The notes: generated from the sequence alone by a model not told the origin. A stretch of DNA of 64,000 nt from Chitinophaga pinensis (GCA_945872085.1 CAMBYG010000002.1:55997-119996); one strand, 5' to 3'. Counted from the first letter of the stretch, positions 38,778-48,980 are shown. A program made the numbers and translations.

Positions 38778-39533
38778 TTATTGGTATGTTTTATGTAAGT
38801 ACAAAAAATCTTCGACACTCAATTGCTCAGCACGTTTTTCCATCTTAGGATCTAACAAAGCAGCAGGCTCTAGTGTTCCTTTCAGTGCATTACGCAAGGT
38901 TTTTCTTCGTTGATTAAACGCAGCTTTTACCAATTGTTTATATTTCTTTTTGTCGTGCACGGCAATAGGGCCTTGTTTGTGCGTAAGTTTTATAACACCC
39001 GACATCACTTTGGGAGGTGGTTTAAAACAACCTGGTGGTACGTCAAACAAATATTCGATCTCAAAATATGTTTGCATCAACACGCTTAAGATCCCATATA
39101 CCTTTGATCCTGCTTTGGAAGCAATACGTTGCGCCACTTCTTTCTGAAACATGCCAATTACCTCTTCTATTTTATCTTCCCAATCATACACTAAAAACAT
39201 GATGGGCGAAGAAATATTATAGGGAAAATTACCAATGATAGAAAAGGTCTCCTCAAAAGGCTGAGCAGCCTTCAATACATCTTGGTGAATGATCTTATCT
39301 TCTAATTGAGGGTAGGTCTGTTTTAAATAAGCTACTTTTTCATCATCTACCTCAATCAATTTTAAATCTATATCTTTCCAATTTAATATATACTTTGTTA
39401 TAGCACCACCGCCTGGACCAATCTCTACCAATCGCATGCCACTCGTGTGCCCAATTTGAGCCACAATTTTTTTACACATTTGCTCATCATGCAAAAAATG
39501 CTGTCCTAAGCTCTTCTTTAAGGTATATTGCAT
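38778..39533 (-). CDS. rsmA: 16S rRNA dimethyladenosine transferase
   Basis: RsmA (KsgA) methylates A1518 and A1519 of 16S rRNA in a late step of 30S maturation. The N-terminus YTLKKSLGQHFLHD is the family opening, followed by the SAM loop VEIGPGGGAIT and the catalytic NFPYNISSPIMF. The frame extends to 39563, but ATG 39533 (MQYTLKKSLGQHFL) is the standard start, giving 251 residues. It is followed after one base by the hydroxyacid dehydrogenase gene. Confidence 0.96.
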   Translation of the reverse strand: MQYTLKKSLGQHFLHDEQMCKKIVAQIGHTSGMRLVEIGPGGGAITKYILNWKDIDLKLIEVDDEKVAYLKQTYPQLEDKIIHQDVLKAAQPFEETFSIIGNFPYNISSPIMFLVYDWEDKIEEVIGMFQKEVAQRIASKAGSKVYGILSVLMQTYFEIEYLFDVPPGCFKPPPKVMSGVIKLTHKQGPIAVHDKKKYKQLVKAAFNQRRKTLRNALKGTLEPAALLDPKMEKRAEQLSVEDFLYLHKTYQ

Positions 39534-39639
39534 GTGTTGATTTGAAATTTTTACAAAAGTCAATAAAATAAGTAAGAAACAAGTAGATCGTTCCCATTTT
39601 TTTATGAAAATAATATGATGCGCTCTAAATTATCTTAGT

Positions 39640-39647
39640 TATTTTTG
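39640..39647 (+). promoter_or_regulatory. Candidate -7 element upstream of pepA
   Basis: TATTTTTG fits TAnnTTTG and ends 20 bases before the ATG at 39668. No TTG was found at the right distance upstream. Confidence 0.4.
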
Positions 39648-39667
39648 TTATTCTAAAACTAATAACC

Positions 39668-41107
39668 ATGCAATTCAAATTTAGCAATGCTACTAAGCAC
39701 CCATTCGACATTATTTTAGTGGACGATAAAAACTTAAAACCGCTTAATAAACTTATTAGCAAAAAAGAGCACGATTATGTTGTAAAATCTAGAGCTAATG
39801 AACAAACTATAATAACACTAAATAGATTAGATAGTCTTAAATTAGTTGTACTGGTAAAACAAAAGAAAAGTAAAAGCGATACCGATGAGGCTATTCGTAA
39901 GCTAGGTGCTAGTGTGCAATCAATTTTAAATTCCCATAAAGCAAAGCAAGCTTTTATTCAATCTACCTGTGCTGCAAATACGGTTTCTTATCTTTTTGCA
40001 GAAGGCTTATCATTGGCAAACTATCAGTTTTTAAATTATAAATCAGATGCAAAAAAACTAACGCACAGTTTAACGACCTTGTTGTTTTCTAAAAGTAGTT
40101 TTACCGCTACCGAATTAAATCAACTTGATATTTTATATAAAGCTATAAGCAAAGCAAGAGATTTAGTAAACGAGCCATTGCAAACGCTTACTGCAACCGC
40201 TTTAGCAGATGCCTTCAAAAGCATGGGTAAAGAAGCTGGTTTTAAAGTAACTGTTCTTAACAAAGAGCAAATCACGAATGAGAAAATGGGCGGCATTTTA
40301 GCGGTCAATAGAGGTAGTATTTTACCACCCACTTTTTCCATTATGGAATACAAACCCAAAAATGCGCAAAACAAACAACCTATCGTATTGGTAGGTAAAG
40401 GTATTGTGTATGATACGGGAGGCTTAAGTCTAAAACCTACTCCAGCATCTATGGATAGAATGAAAAGCGACATGAGCGGATCTGCTGTTGTAAGTGCTAC
40501 TATCTATGCAGCAGCCTTACTGCAACTTCCCCTACACATTATAGCATTAGTACCTGCTACCGAAAATAGACCTGGCGAAAACGCCTATGTACCTGGTGAT
40601 GTTATAACCATGTATAGCGGAAAAACCGTAGAAGTTTTAAATACCGATGCAGAAGGACGATTGGTGTTGGCCGATGCTTTACATTGGGCAAAACGATATG
40701 AGCCATCGCTAGTAGTAGACTTTGCAACTCTTACTGGTGCAGCAGCAGCAGCCATAGGCGATGTGGGTATGGTGTGCATGGGCAACGCTGAAGAGAGCAC
40801 TAAGCTTGCATTGAAAACAGCTGGTGCAAATCAATATGAACGATTAGTCGAATTCCCTATGTGGGATGAATATGGCGATATGATTAAAAGTGATATTGCT
40901 GATTTAAAAAATATTGGTGGTCCATACGGAGGCGCTATAACGGCAGGTAAATTCTTAGAACATTTTGTAGACTACCCTTGGATGCATTTTGATATTGCAG
41001 GTGTTTCTCTAAATATGAGTAAGAAAGGATACCACCCTATTGGAGGCACAGCCTATGGCGTGCGCATGATGATGGATTTTTTAATGCATTATACAATCCA
41101 GAAATAA
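39668..41107 (+). CDS. pepA: Leucyl aminopeptidase (M17)
   Basis: This 479-residue cytosolic two-metal aminopeptidase has the M17 signature NTDAEGRLVLADAL. The metal and catalytic residues are visible in VGKGIVYDTGGLSLKP (Lys, Asp), MKSDMSGSAVV (Asp) and the Asp/Glu of the signature. The N-terminal half is the variable macro-like domain. First gene of a tight run with pdxA, an M16 peptidase and a glycosyltransferase, with gaps of 36, 10 and -1 bases. Confidence 0.96.
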   Translation: MQFKFSNATKHPFDIILVDDKNLKPLNKLISKKEHDYVVKSRANEQTIITLNRLDSLKLVVLVKQKKSKSDTDEAIRKLGASVQSILNSHKAKQAFIQSTCAANTVSYLFAEGLSLANYQFLNYKSDAKKLTHSLTTLLFSKSSFTATELNQLDILYKAISKARDLVNEPLQTLTATALADAFKSMGKEAGFKVTVLNKEQITNEKMGGILAVNRGSILPPTFSIMEYKPKNAQNKQPIVLVGKGIVYDTGGLSLKPTPASMDRMKSDMSGSAVVSATIYAAALLQLPLHIIALVPATENRPGENAYVPGDVITMYSGKTVEVLNTDAEGRLVLADALHWAKRYEPSLVVDFATLTGAAAAAIGDVGMVCMGNAEESTKLALKTAGANQYERLVEFPMWDEYGDMIKSDIADLKNIGGPYGGAITAGKFLEHFVDYPWMHFDIAGVSLNMSKKGYHPIGGTAYGVRMMMDFLMHYTIQK

Positions 41108-41143
41108 TAAGCTACTTTTAACCACAAATCAAGACGCATCAAC

Positions 41144-42205
41144 ATGAATGAAAAACCAATCATAGGTATTACTACAGGTGATTTAAATGGAATAGGATTA
41201 GAAGTGATTATTAAAACACTTTCTGATACGCGTATAGTAGATCGATGCACACCTGTTATATTTGCATCTAATAAGGTTATCAATTATTACCGACGAATAG
41301 CAGCCGATAGTCCTTTTACCTTTAACAGTATTAAAGATTTTACTAAAATCAATAATAAGCAGATCAATATTTTTAATTGCTGGGAAGAAGAAGTAGCCAT
41401 GCAACCAGGTGTACTTACAGATTTAGGCGGCAAATATGCTGTTCGCTCGTTAACCGTAGCTGCACAATGCTTAAAAGACGGGCAGTTAGATGCATTAGTT
41501 ACAGCGCCCATCAATAAAGCAAATACGCAAAGCAACGACTTCCCTTATACTGGTCATACTCCTTATCTAAAAAATCTATTTTCTGCAAACGATGCCTTAA
41601 TGATTTTGTATAAGGACAATTTTAGAGTTGCGCTAGCTACCGAGCATATACCTATTGCTGATGTAGCTAAACATATCACTAAAGAGCTGATCAATGCAAA
41701 ATTGCAAACGCTTCGTCAATCGCTTCAAAAAGATTTTGGCATCGACAAACCAAAAATTGCAGTTCTGGGCATGAACCCACATGCTGGCGACAACGGCACC
41801 ATTGGTAAAGAAGAAGAACTTATTTTAAAACCGACAATCGACACCTTATTTCAACAAGGGCATTTAGTTTTTGGCCCTTATAGCGCAGATGCGTTTTTTG
41901 CAAGAGGCTCTTACAAAGAGTTTGATGCCGTTTTAGCCATGTATCATGATCAAGGACTTGTGGCGTTTAAAACAATTGCACAAGGCGAAGGGGTTAACTA
42001 TACGGCTGGATTAAGCAAAGTAAGAACATCTCCCGATCATGGAACAGCCTTTGATATCGCAGGTAAAAACGAAGCAGATACCACTTCTTTTAGAGAAGCT
42101 TTATTTAGTGCTATTGATATCATACAACAACGCGAAGAATACGCAAGCAATACTGCCAATCCATTACGTAAAGCCAAAATTGAAGTAGAACGAGGCGTTG
42201 TGTAA
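41144..42205 (+). CDS. pdxA: 4-hydroxythreonine-4-phosphate dehydrogenase
   Basis: It oxidises 4-phosphohydroxy-L-threonine in the DXP-dependent pyridoxal phosphate pathway. The 353-residue protein shows IGITTGDLNGIGLEVI at the N-terminus, LVTAPINKA with YTGHTPYL, VLGMNPHAGDNGTIG, and the metal-binding His in MYHDQGLVAFK. The length and motifs are normal. It is the second gene of the pepA run; pdxJ is not adjacent. Confidence 0.97.
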   Translation: MNEKPIIGITTGDLNGIGLEVIIKTLSDTRIVDRCTPVIFASNKVINYYRRIAADSPFTFNSIKDFTKINNKQINIFNCWEEEVAMQPGVLTDLGGKYAVRSLTVAAQCLKDGQLDALVTAPINKANTQSNDFPYTGHTPYLKNLFSANDALMILYKDNFRVALATEHIPIADVAKHITKELINAKLQTLRQSLQKDFGIDKPKIAVLGMNPHAGDNGTIGKEEELILKPTIDTLFQQGHLVFGPYSADAFFARGSYKEFDAVLAMYHDQGLVAFKTIAQGEGVNYTAGLSKVRTSPDHGTAFDIAGKNEADTTSFREALFSAIDIIQQREEYASNTANPLRKAKIEVERGVV

Positions 42206-42215
42206 AAATTAAACT

Positions 42216-43451
42216 ATGTTAGAATACAAAAAAATTACCTTAACAAACGGCTTGCGTTTTTTATATCACGAAGATAGAACCACCCCTATGGTGGCGCTCA
42301 ATGTAATTTATGATGTAGGTGCCAGAGATGAAGACAAAGAGCGTACCGGTTTTGCCCATCTTTTTGAACACCTCATGTTTGGTGGCTCTATTAATATTCC
42401 AGAATATGACACACCCCTACAAATGGCAGGTGGTGAAAACAATGCTTATACAACCAACGATATTACCAACTATTATATTCAATTGCCCGCCGAGAATATT
42501 GAAACGGCATTTTGGTTGGAAAGTGATCGAATGCTGTCTTTAGCTTTTAGCGAAAAGAGCTTAGATGTGCAACGTAAAGTAGTATGCGAAGAATTTAAAG
42601 AACATTATATCAATAAACCTTATGGTGATGTATGGAAACACTTACGTGCACTCGCCTACCAACAACATCCTTATCAATGGATGACAATTGGTAAAGAACT
42701 AGCTCATATAGAGCAAGCACAATTAGCAGATGTAAAGGTTTTTTTTAAAAAACATTATAACCCTCAAAATGCTGTGGTCTGCATTGCAGGCAATTGTTCA
42801 TTTGAAGAAGTAGTAGCGCTTGCAAAAAAATGGTTTGAACCCATACCTGCTGGTGAAAAATACATACGCAATATTGCACCAGAACCTACACAAACTGCAG
42901 CACGCCATTTGGAAGTGCATGCCGATGTGCCTTCCGATGCCTTATATATGGCATGGCATATAGCTCCAAGATTAGATCCATCGTATTATGCAACAGATAT
43001 TATAACGGAGATCATGGGGCATGGCAATGCGTCTAGACTATATCAGAAATTAGTTAAAGAACAACAATTATTTTCTTCTATTCAATGCTATCATACCGGC
43101 AGTGTAGAAGCTGGCTTGTTAGTCATTGACGGTAAAATTAGAAATGACCAATCTATTGAAGTTGCATATGAAGCCGTTGAAAAAGAAATTGCCTTATTAC
43201 TTGCAGAAGGCATAAGCGATTTTGAGCTTACTAAATCTAAAAATAAATTAGAAGCTATGATTGTTTTTGAAGACATGCAAATACTTTCTAGAGCCAATAA
43301 TTTAGCTTTCTATGAACTTTTAGGTGATGCAGAGAAAATAAATCAAGAATGGGATCATTACAATGCTGTTACTAAAGAAGAATTAATGCAAGTAGCACAT
43401 CGCATTTTTATGCCCAATAATAAAAACACCTTGTTTTATAAAAGAAAATAA
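42216..43451 (+). CDS. M16-family zinc metallopeptidase
   Basis: This 411-residue protein is the size of a single M16B subunit (processing peptidase/PqqL-like). The inverted zinc motif HxxEH is present as HLFEHLMF, with the downstream Glu expected about 75 residues later in QRKVVCEEFKEHY, so the site is complete. It probably acts on peptides or small proteins in the cytoplasm, since no signal peptide is seen. The second, catalytically inactive M16 partner that often follows is absent; a glycosyltransferase gene starts in the stop codon (TAATG). Confidence 0.93.
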   Translation: MLEYKKITLTNGLRFLYHEDRTTPMVALNVIYDVGARDEDKERTGFAHLFEHLMFGGSINIPEYDTPLQMAGGENNAYTTNDITNYYIQLPAENIETAFWLESDRMLSLAFSEKSLDVQRKVVCEEFKEHYINKPYGDVWKHLRALAYQQHPYQWMTIGKELAHIEQAQLADVKVFFKKHYNPQNAVVCIAGNCSFEEVVALAKKWFEPIPAGEKYIRNIAPEPTQTAARHLEVHADVPSDALYMAWHIAPRLDPSYYATDIITEIMGHGNASRLYQKLVKEQQLFSSIQCYHTGSVEAGLLVIDGKIRNDQSIEVAYEAVEKEIALLLAEGISDFELTKSKNKLEAMIVFEDMQILSRANNLAFYELLGDAEKINQEWDHYNAVTKEELMQVAHRIFMPNNKNTLFYKRK

Positions 43452-44437
43452 TGGGTCCGAGCATATCTGTTGTTATACCTACTTATAAAGGAAAGGCTTT
43501 GTTGGCACAAAACTTGCCGAGTGTCTTTCATGCGCTTGAACAAGTAGCTGCTACGTTCGAAATTATTGTGGTAGATGACGCTTCTCAAGACGACACTGCA
43601 GCATTTTTACAAGAACACTACCCCTCTATAAAATTGCTTAGCAATGAAACTAATAAAGGGTTTTCACCTACTATCAATAAAGGCATTTTTGCTGCACAAA
43701 ACGAATGGGTATTATTGCTGAATAATGATGTAAAATTATTACCCAATTATTTTACTGCTTTAATTCCTCATTTAGAGAATAAAAATTGCTTTGGCATCAT
43801 GGGAAAAATCATTGGTTATGACAATGATGTATTACAAGACAGTGCCAAATATCCTAAATGTACTTTGTTAAATATCAATGGTACAACTAACTATCAATTT
43901 GTAAACGAAACTTATCGTAGCAACATATACACCTTTATGCTTTCTGGAGCCAATGCGCTAGTGAATAGAGAGAAATTACTTTTACTCAATGGCTTTTGTG
44001 AATTATTTGCTCCTTTTTATTGGGAAGATGTAGACCTTTCTATAAGAGCTTGGAAGATGGGCTGGCAGTGCGTATACGAACCTAATGCTGTATGCAGGCA
44101 TCCGGCTTCTACCACAGTAAAAAGTAATTTTAAAAAAAGACAGACGGCAATTATTTCCAACAGAAATAAACTCTTGTTACATAGTATTCACCTAAGTAGC
44201 AGTGCACTTATTTTATATCACTTCAAACTTTTAGGCAAATCAATTTTTGCTTTGTTACGATTGAATTTTTCTTTTTTGAAGAGCTGCTATTTATATCTGC
44301 AACTAGTACCGAAGGCTATGAAAACAAGAACCGCCTTTAAACAATTACAGGCCGCACATCATCAAAACAATACCCTTTCTGATTGCTATCAATTTATAAA
44401 AAAGAGTATTGGCGAAGAAGCGATTACTTTGTTTTAA
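43451..44437 (+). CDS. Glycosyltransferase family 2
   Basis: This 328-residue inverting glycosyltransferase starts with ISVVIPTYKGKALLAQNLPSVF, has the nucleotide-sugar-binding IIVVDDASQDDTAAFL, the DxD-like NNDVKLLP, and EDVDLSIRAWKMGWQCVYEPNAVCRH, as in rhamnosyl- or hexosyl-transferases of surface polysaccharides. The C-terminal part is Phe/Leu-rich and may sit on the membrane. It starts within the stop codon of the M16 gene and its end overlaps the convergent beta-mannosidase gene by 14 bases. Confidence 0.93.
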   Translation: MGPSISVVIPTYKGKALLAQNLPSVFHALEQVAATFEIIVVDDASQDDTAAFLQEHYPSIKLLSNETNKGFSPTINKGIFAAQNEWVLLLNNDVKLLPNYFTALIPHLENKNCFGIMGKIIGYDNDVLQDSAKYPKCTLLNINGTTNYQFVNETYRSNIYTFMLSGANALVNREKLLLLNGFCELFAPFYWEDVDLSIRAWKMGWQCVYEPNAVCRHPASTTVKSNFKKRQTAIISNRNKLLLHSIHLSSSALILYHFKLLGKSIFALLRLNFSFLKSCYLYLQLVPKAMKTRTAFKQLQAAHHQNNTLSDCYQFIKKSIGEEAITLF

Positions 44438-46112
44438 TTGGCTTATTATAAATATGCTTCAAGGTATAATAGGCTTTCTTTTTAGCACCGTAATAATCAA
44501 CTATGCTCCAACTAATAGCTGGCCAACAATCATTCCATTGCCATACTAAAGAACCCATACAATAGGGTGCAGCATGGAGGTGTGCTGTTGCCGCTATGGC
44601 TACTGCCTTACTTTGCAATTGCTGCGTAGCTTGTATATATGTATCGAAACTTGAATAGGGCAAATGTTCTTGTTTCAAATAAGTATCAATAGTAACAAAA
44701 CCTGTTGCGTGTTTTTGATGTGCTAATAATGCAGGAGCAGCAAGATGTAAATCTTTGTTGGATAAAAATTTTAGCAAACTTTTTTTGTTGGGAACACTTT
44801 GCATACCATACTCACTCATAAAACGAGGTACCTTTTTAGCATAGGTACTAATGGGCTCCATACCCCACCATACACCCCAATAATGCATATCGCCAGTATA
44901 TACACTCGTATCATTGCCCCACCCTATTTTTGGCGAACTAGCGATATAAGGTCGATCATCTAACTGATGAATCAATGCTGGTATTTCTTTTTCAAAAAAC
45001 AATTGATATGCATTCCACAATTCTTTTTTAATAGCATCAGATAATTGATAGGATTTTGTCCATCCCCAATTATGCCAAGCTTCATCTATTTCATTATTTC
45101 CACACCATAAAACAATGCATTGGAATTTACGTAAGCGTTTGATATTGTCTTTCAATTCAGCAAAAACAGATTGTTTAAACAAGGAGTCGCTCGGATACAT
45201 AGCTCCTGCAAACATCAAATCTTGCCAAATATAGATACCTAAAGAATCACACAAATGGTAAAATATATCTTGTTCATAAATTCCTCCTCCCCATACGCGC
45301 AACATATTAACACCTGCTTGTTTGGCCGCTACTAATAAATGCCTGTAGCGTTCATGGCTAATAGCTGGCAAAAACATATCGGCTGGCACCCAATTAGCAC
45401 CCTTCATAAATACAGCTTGCTTATTTATCTTAAAGTAAAAACTAGATCCGATACTATCTGCTTGTTGTATTAATGCTACTTTGGGATGCTTTGCTATAGC
45501 TTGCTCTTTTTCTTCGCCTTCCACAATAGTTACTGGTTTCCAAATGCCAAGGGTGAGTATACGAGGTGCAAAATCCCAACCAAAATGATATTGCGCTTTC
45601 CTTACGAAGTTGCGATTATTTTCACAAGGTAAAACTGTAAGATATTGTTTTGCTATGCTATCCGCTCTTTGTTCTACAGTATACAGAATAACTTTTAGCG
45701 TATTGTTTTTTGCTTGTATTGGTTTACTGATATCAAACCTCCAGGTTCTAAACATATTATCGGTCTTGCCAATCAATACATTATTAAAATAAATGTCGGC
45801 ATAGGTATCAATACCTTCAAAAATTAATTGAATGCGTTTTTTAGCATGCGCTTGAACCGGATAATCAAACTGTGTTTGATAAATCCAATTCGTTTTACCT
45901 ACCCATTGAATGCTATCAACATTTGTTGACCAATAAGGATTAGGAATTTTATGATGCCGAAGCAAATCTTGCTGTACCGTACCGGGTACCTGAGCAGAAA
46001 AATATTGTGTGCTTCCTTCTTTGCAAAAACGCCAATGCATCTTTGTTGCTTTTGAAGGATAAGCAAAACAACAATAACAAAAAAGTAAAAGAATGATTTT
46101 TTTTAAAGGCAT
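44424..46112 (-). CDS. Compact GH2 beta-mannosidase-like glycoside hydrolase
   Basis: This protein has 562 residues, against roughly 850 for typical GH2 beta-mannosidases. After a signal peptide (MPLKKIILLLFCYCCFAYPSKA) come a sugar-binding domain (to about 195, ending GIWKPVTIV) and a TIM barrel with the acid/base E341 in WCGNNE and nucleophile E434 in MSEYG. Only about 25 residues join the two, where an Ig-like domain is normally found, and the C-terminal Ig-like domains are also missing. The frame is open and intact, with no frameshift. The ATG at 46112 is two bases after the galE stop; the longer frame to 46166 overlaps galE and lacks the signal. Confidence 0.85.
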   Translation of the reverse strand: MPLKKIILLLFCYCCFAYPSKATKMHWRFCKEGSTQYFSAQVPGTVQQDLLRHHKIPNPYWSTNVDSIQWVGKTNWIYQTQFDYPVQAHAKKRIQLIFEGIDTYADIYFNNVLIGKTDNMFRTWRFDISKPIQAKNNTLKVILYTVEQRADSIAKQYLTVLPCENNRNFVRKAQYHFGWDFAPRILTLGIWKPVTIVEGEEKEQAIAKHPKVALIQQADSIGSSFYFKINKQAVFMKGANWVPADMFLPAISHERYRHLLVAAKQAGVNMLRVWGGGIYEQDIFYHLCDSLGIYIWQDLMFAGAMYPSDSLFKQSVFAELKDNIKRLRKFQCIVLWCGNNEIDEAWHNWGWTKSYQLSDAIKKELWNAYQLFFEKEIPALIHQLDDRPYIASSPKIGWGNDTSVYTGDMHYWGVWWGMEPISTYAKKVPRFMSEYGMQSVPNKKSLLKFLSNKDLHLAAPALLAHQKHATGFVTIDTYLKQEHLPYSSFDTYIQATQQLQSKAVAIAATAHLHAAPYCMGSLVWQWNDCWPAISWSIVDYYGAKKKAYYTLKHIYNKPIKTK

Positions 46113-46114
46113 AA

Positions 46115-47152
46115 TTATATGATACCGGCAGATCTCCAAACAGCCAACTGTTCTTCCCAACGCCATGCGGTTTCCATCATTTGCTCAATCGAATACGTAC
46201 ACTCCCAATTTAAAATTGAACGCGCTTTGGTACAATCAGCATAAACGGCTTCTACATCACCTGGTCGGCGAGGGCCTAGTTCGTAGGAAAGTTTTCGACC
46301 CGTTACTTTTTCAAACGCATGAATTAATTCTAATACACTTACTCCATTTCCACTACCTAAATTATATATATCAAAATTAGGTGCTGTTTCATTGTGTAGC
46401 GTATACTCTAAAGCTTTGGTATGCGCATGTGCTATATCCATAACATGGATGTAATCGCGAATGCAAGAGCCGTCGCGGGTTGCATAATCATTACCATGCA
46501 CCTGCATTTTATTTATTTTTCCGATAGCGGTTTGTGTAATTACCGGAACTAAATTCTCTGGCTTTTCTTGTAGATCGCCTAATAAACCAGACGTATGCGA
46601 ACCTACTGGATTGAAATAGCGTAATAAGCTAATTTTCATAGCGGGATGTTGCGCAGCTACATCTTTGCAAATTATCTCTCCCATTTGCTTTGTACTCGCA
46701 TAGGACGATTGTGCTGCTTTGATGGTTTCTAATTCGGTAACCGGTAAATGATCCGGATTTCCGTATACAGAACAAGATGAAGAAAAAACAAAGCTTTTCA
46801 CTTTATGTTTTGTTGCTTCCTCTAAGAGATACATTAAAGACAGTAAATTATTATGATAGTAGCGCAATGGTTGCATCACCGATTCTCCAACCCATTTAAA
46901 TGCAGCAAAATGAATAATGCCATCAATATTAGGATGCTCTTCGAAAATTAACGCGGTACTTTTTTTATCTGTTAAATCTATGGTGTAATGTGGAATATCA
47001 ACACCAGTAATTTTTCTTACATTTTCTAACAATAACAAATAACCTCTTGAAAGATTATCTACAGAAATAACATCGTGGCCATTATTGATTAAATCAACCA
47101 TAGTATGACTTCCAATATAACCACAAGCTCCAGTAACTACTATTTTTGCCAT
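46115..47152 (-). CDS. galE: UDP-glucose 4-epimerase
   Basis: It interconverts UDP-glucose and UDP-galactose. The 345-residue SDR-extended enzyme has the NAD-binding GACGYIGSHT, the catalytic Ser/Tyr-x3-Lys segment (SSSCSVYG and SYASTKQMGE), and RYFNPVGSH. The start is ATG, eight bases after the ABC transporter stop. Its position beside the mannosidase and a lipid exporter suggests a cell-envelope saccharide role, though epimerases of close sequence can use UDP-GlcNAc or uronates. Confidence 0.95.
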   Translation of the reverse strand: MAKIVVTGACGYIGSHTMVDLINNGHDVISVDNLSRGYLLLLENVRKITGVDIPHYTIDLTDKKSTALIFEEHPNIDGIIHFAAFKWVGESVMQPLRYYHNNLLSLMYLLEEATKHKVKSFVFSSSCSVYGNPDHLPVTELETIKAAQSSYASTKQMGEIICKDVAAQHPAMKISLLRYFNPVGSHTSGLLGDLQEKPENLVPVITQTAIGKINKMQVHGNDYATRDGSCIRDYIHVMDIAHAHTKALEYTLHNETAPNFDIYNLGSGNGVSVLELIHAFEKVTGRKLSYELGPRRPGDVEAVYADCTKARSILNWECTYSIEQMMETAWRWEEQLAVWRSAGII

Positions 47153-47160
47153 GTTGTAAT

Positions 47161-48975
47161 TTATTTAACTTGTTGCATGTTTACTAATTCTTGATACAAA
47201 CCTTCCTCTTGCATTAGCGCATCGTGCTTACCGCGTTGAACGATTTTCCCTTTCTGCATAACTATAATTTCATCAGCATGCTGCACAGTAGATAAGCGAT
47301 GAGCAATAACAATACAGGTTCTATTCACCATCAACTGATTAATAGCATCTTGAACAATACGTTCGCTTTGGGTATCTAATGAAGAAGTAGCCTCATCTAA
47401 AATTAAAATGGCAGGATTTTTCAATACGGCTCTTGCAATCGTTACGCGTTGGCGCTCACCACCACTCAATTTAGAACCTCTATCTCCTACATTGGTTTGA
47501 TACCCTTCTTCTTTAGCAACAATAAAATTATGTGCATTTGCAATTTTAGCGGCTTCAGTAATTTGCGCCTCAGTGGCACCACCAGTACCTAAAGCAATAT
47601 TATTGTAAATCGTATCATTGAATAAAATGGCATCTTGATTTACGATACCCATCAATCGACGAATATCTTCCATCTTATAAGATCGAATATCTTGACCGTC
47701 TATTAAAATTTGCCCTGCACTTACATCATGAAAACGAGGAATTAAATCTACTAAAGTAGATTTTCCTGACCCCGACGAGCCTACTAAAGCAATGACTTTG
47801 CCCTTTGGAATGCTTAAATTAATATCGCTTAACACCACTTGATCGCCATACTGGAAAGACACTTGCTTAAACTCAATAGCATGCTCAAATTGCGCAATAG
47901 GTTTAGCCTCTGCAGCATCGGTCAACGTATTGGGTGCCGACAATAAAGCTTCAATTCTATCGAGTGCCGCCGTACCTTTTTTAATATTGAAGAAAGAAGT
48001 AGACAGATTTTTGAAGGGTGTAATGATTTGTGAAAAAAGCACAATGAATACAATGAATGATTCGGGGCTTAAACTTGCTTCTTTTGCAAAAATTAATTTA
48101 CCGCCAAACCACAACACCATACTCAAAACAATAACCCCCATGGATTCTGATAAAGGTGAAGCTAATTCGCGCTTAGCAGCCAAAGCATTATTACTTCTAA
48201 ACAATAAATTATTAGACTGCATATATTTTAAATGCATTTGTTTTTCTGCATTAAAAGCTTTTATGATGCGCATGCCAGAAAGTGTTTCTTCTAACATACT
48301 CAACATACTACCCAATTGCTCTCTAATATGATTAGAGGAGCTATATAAAGATTTACCAATTCTACCAATCAAAAATCCGGCTATAGGTAAGAAAACTATT
48401 AAGAAAAGTGTAAGCTTAAAACTAATAGCAATCATAGAAGCAAAATATACTAATATCGTTAACGGCTCGCGAATAAATACTTCTAAAGTAGCCATGATCG
48501 ACAACTCTACTTCGTTGATATCATTCGTCATTTTAGAAATTAAATCCCCTTTTCGTTCTTCTGTAAAAAAGCCAATTGGTAAGGAAAGTACCTTTTGATA
48601 CAAATCATTACGCAATCTTCTCAATACCGCATTGCGCAAAGGATTCATGATATATAGGGATATATATAGAAATAAATTCTTCAATAATATCATGGTAATT
48701 AAAACACCACATATAAAAAGCAAGGCATTCATAGGGCCCTCATTGCGAACTATAGATTGCACATACGAAGTGGCCATTTGTAGCAAATTGCCAGCATTGG
48801 TGCTGGTATTGGTTGTTGGCAATGACGTTTTGCCAAACAACACATTCATAAAAGGCCCTAAAGCACTAAAAGAAATGGCGCCAAATAAAATAGCTAAAAT
48901 ATTAGTGAAAAAATACAATGCAATTTTCCCTTTATAATCGGCTAAGTATTTTAATATTCTACCTACTTTTTTCAT
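47161..48975 (-). CDS. MsbA-like ABC exporter (fused permease and ATPase)
   Basis: This 604-residue half-transporter has an N-terminal six-helix ABC membrane domain and a C-terminal ATPase with Walker A GSSGSGKSTLVD, signature LSGGERQRVTIARA, Walker B AILILDEATSSLD and H-loop IVIAHRLSTV. It functions as a homodimer, probably flipping lipid or lipopolysaccharide core across the inner membrane. MsbA is the closest named relative by architecture, but drug or peptide exporters look alike. It is five bases after the cysS stop. Confidence 0.9.
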   Translation of the reverse strand: MKKVGRILKYLADYKGKIALYFFTNILAILFGAISFSALGPFMNVLFGKTSLPTTNTSTNAGNLLQMATSYVQSIVRNEGPMNALLFICGVLITMILLKNLFLYISLYIMNPLRNAVLRRLRNDLYQKVLSLPIGFFTEERKGDLISKMTNDINEVELSIMATLEVFIREPLTILVYFASMIAISFKLTLFLIVFLPIAGFLIGRIGKSLYSSSNHIREQLGSMLSMLEETLSGMRIIKAFNAEKQMHLKYMQSNNLLFRSNNALAAKRELASPLSESMGVIVLSMVLWFGGKLIFAKEASLSPESFIVFIVLFSQIITPFKNLSTSFFNIKKGTAALDRIEALLSAPNTLTDAAEAKPIAQFEHAIEFKQVSFQYGDQVVLSDINLSIPKGKVIALVGSSGSGKSTLVDLIPRFHDVSAGQILIDGQDIRSYKMEDIRRLMGIVNQDAILFNDTIYNNIALGTGGATEAQITEAAKIANAHNFIVAKEEGYQTNVGDRGSKLSGGERQRVTIARAVLKNPAILILDEATSSLDTQSERIVQDAINQLMVNRTCIVIAHRLSTVQHADEIIVMQKGKIVQRGKHDALMQEEGLYQELVNMQQVK

Positions 48976-48980
48976 AGTAT

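Noticed and set aside
44424..46112. Pseudogene status of the short beta-mannosidase
   Set aside because: The reading frame is uninterrupted, the signal peptide and both catalytic Glu are present, and the translation start fits the operon; domain loss alone does not make it a pseudogene.
47930..48331. 133-codon plus-strand frame inside the ABC exporter gene
   Set aside because: The opposite strand encodes the end of the conserved membrane domain; no independent signals were seen.
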